From positions 1-15,239 of the forward strand of contig JAFGFV010000321.1 in NCBI GenBank assembly GCA_016930895.1: a DNA stretch of 15,239 nt, in the 5' to 3' direction. Source of the stretch: Spirochaetales bacterium (GTDB lineage: Bacteria > Spirochaetota > Spirochaetia > SZUA-6 > DRHE01). This document shows, piece after piece, positions 14,350-15,239 of this stretch (position 1 is the stretch's first letter; each line of letters starts with the position of its first letter). A program made the position numbers and the translations under genes. The notes under the pieces were generated by a model, which did not search any database, was not told the origin of the DNA, and saw only the letters and a list, made by a program, of their open reading frames with translations.

Positions 14350-15239
14350 ATGAAGAAACCATGGCTCGTTGCTGGATTGATCGTCCTGATGTCCGCCGGC
14401 GCGTGGGCGCAGACGATCGATTTCGATGACTATCAGGCCGCATTCGAGAGCTTCGCCGAGGGCGTGGCCACGACCTTGCCGGCTACGGCCGCAGTGACCG
14501 GTTTGAACTGGTCCCCGGCCTACGTGGGCGAATTCCCCCACTTCGGCGTCGGGCTGTCCGTAGGAGCCTTCACCATGCCCTGGGACACCGCCGTCAAGCC
14601 GGTCGTTGACATGCTGGGGGTTACTCTGCCGCCGGAATATGAGTTCATGGAGAAGTATGGGCTTCCCTTCCCGGCCGTGGCCCTGGACGCCCGGCTGGGC
14701 TTCAAGCCCTTCGACGTGGGTTTCAAGATCGGCTTCATCCCGGAGGCAGCGCGGGAGCACATGGGACCCGTCAACGCCGACTACTTCCTGATCGGCGGCG
14801 ATCTGCGCCTGCCCATCCTGAAGGACCACGGATACGTGCCCGCCTTGTCGATCAGTGCCGGCTACACCTACTGGAGGGCGAACCTCGGGGTTTCCGATGT
14901 CGTGGAAACCACCGAGGAGATCGATCTCAGCTCCGACGTGGGGAGCACCGCGATCATCCGGGTCTCCGATCCGGAGCTTGCGTTCAACGTGGAAACACAC
15001 AGCATCGTGGCCAAGCTGCAGGCCAGCAAGAACCTCTTCATCTTCACGCCGCACCTCGGCATAGGCGCGGCCTACGGGTTCTCCTCGGCCGGAGGCGGAT
15101 TGTCGAGTGACATCCTGTACAGTACCGACGGGACCAACTTCGACCCCATCACCCAGAGTGAGATCGACCAGATCACCGCGGCCTTCGAGGCGGCCGGGGA
15201 GCCCGTACCCGACCTGAGCGCCGACGGCTTCCTGGTCGG
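14350..15239 (+). CDS. Secreted, probably outer-membrane protein, C-terminus cut by window edge
   Basis: The frame is open from the ATG at 14350 to the right edge (296 full codons). A classical signal peptide, MKKPWLVAGLIVLMSAGAWA, has a likely cleavage after AWA at residue 20, just before QTIDFDDYQ. The mature part has amphipathic, aromatic and glycine-rich stretches (FPAVALDARLGFKPFDVGFKIGF, PALSISAGYTYWRANLGV, NLFIFTPHLGIGAAYGFSS) that suggest a beta-barrel or other surface protein. The layout, with an early GLNWSPAYVGEFPHFGVGLSVG segment, resembles hypothetical proteins I associate with Spirochaetota; I cannot verify this here. AGGAGG (14335-14340) serves either the in-frame GTG at 14347 (spacing six) or the ATG at 14350 (spacing nine); the ATG is my choice. 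The function is unknown and the end is missing. Confidence 0.85.
   Translation, partial: MKKPWLVAGLIVLMSAGAWAQTIDFDDYQAAFESFAEGVATTLPATAAVTGLNWSPAYVGEFPHFGVGLSVGAFTMPWDTAVKPVVDMLGVTLPPEYEFMEKYGLPFPAVALDARLGFKPFDVGFKIGFIPEAAREHMGPVNADYFLIGGDLRLPILKDHGYVPALSISAGYTYWRANLGVSDVVETTEEIDLSSDVGSTAIIRVSDPELAFNVETHSIVAKLQASKNLFIFTPHLGIGAAYGFSSAGGGLSSDILYSTDGTNFDPITQSEIDQITAAFEAAGEPVPDLSADGFLV

Overview
The window is GC-rich bacterial DNA, by eye in the high-60s percent GC, with typical bacterial signals: AGGAGG-type ribosome binding sites, sigma70-like promoters and GC-rich hairpin terminators. The organism looks like a Gram-negative or diderm anaerobe with corrinoid-dependent one-carbon metabolism. 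The last gene, a secreted outer-membrane-like protein, resembles hypothetical proteins I associate with Spirochaetota. With the loose lipobox of the small lipoprotein, this makes a high-GC spirochaete my best guess, but only an inference; anaerobic deltaproteobacterial lineages remain possible.

Left half (1-5202), a one-carbon / methyltransferase locus. From left to right it holds a truncated MttB-superfamily corrinoid methyltransferase (minus), formate-tetrahydrofolate ligase (minus), an AraC-family regulator with a sensory N-terminus (minus), and a MttC/MtbC-type corrinoid protein (plus, divergent from the regulator). The likely scheme is this: MttB moves a methyl group from a quaternary or tertiary amine to the corrinoid protein. 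A second methyltransferase, not in the window, passes it to tetrahydrofolate. Fhs links formyl-THF to formate and ATP at the other end of the folate branch. The regulator probably senses the substrate or a related signal. The fhs promoter is preceded by an 18-bp tandem repeat array in an activator-like position. mttB has its own promoter and a 9-bp leader hairpin.

Middle (5203-5995). A strong hairpin terminator ends the corrinoid gene. It faces a convergent gene for a small lipoprotein of unknown function.

Right half (5996-14249), an envelope module. A 1933-residue alpha-2-macroglobulin lipoprotein with an intact CLEQ thioester motif overlaps, by 11 bp, a TTG-started penicillin-binding protein 1C. 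This is the classic bacterial A2M-PbpC pair: a protease trap beside a cell-wall repair synthase. The A2M gene has no convincing ribosome binding site, but a promoter whose predicted start falls on its ATG, so it may be leaderless. The window closes with the first 296 codons of a secreted, probably outer-membrane, protein (14350 to the right edge).

I see no tRNA, rRNA, CRISPR, insertion sequence, phage or attachment-site signature. No gene-free stretch exceeds 300 bases; the longest (1074-1345) holds the mttB promoter, its leader hairpin and the fhs terminator. The individual gene families are known. The least explained parts are the regulatory DNA around the methyl locus and the possibly leaderless A2M start.
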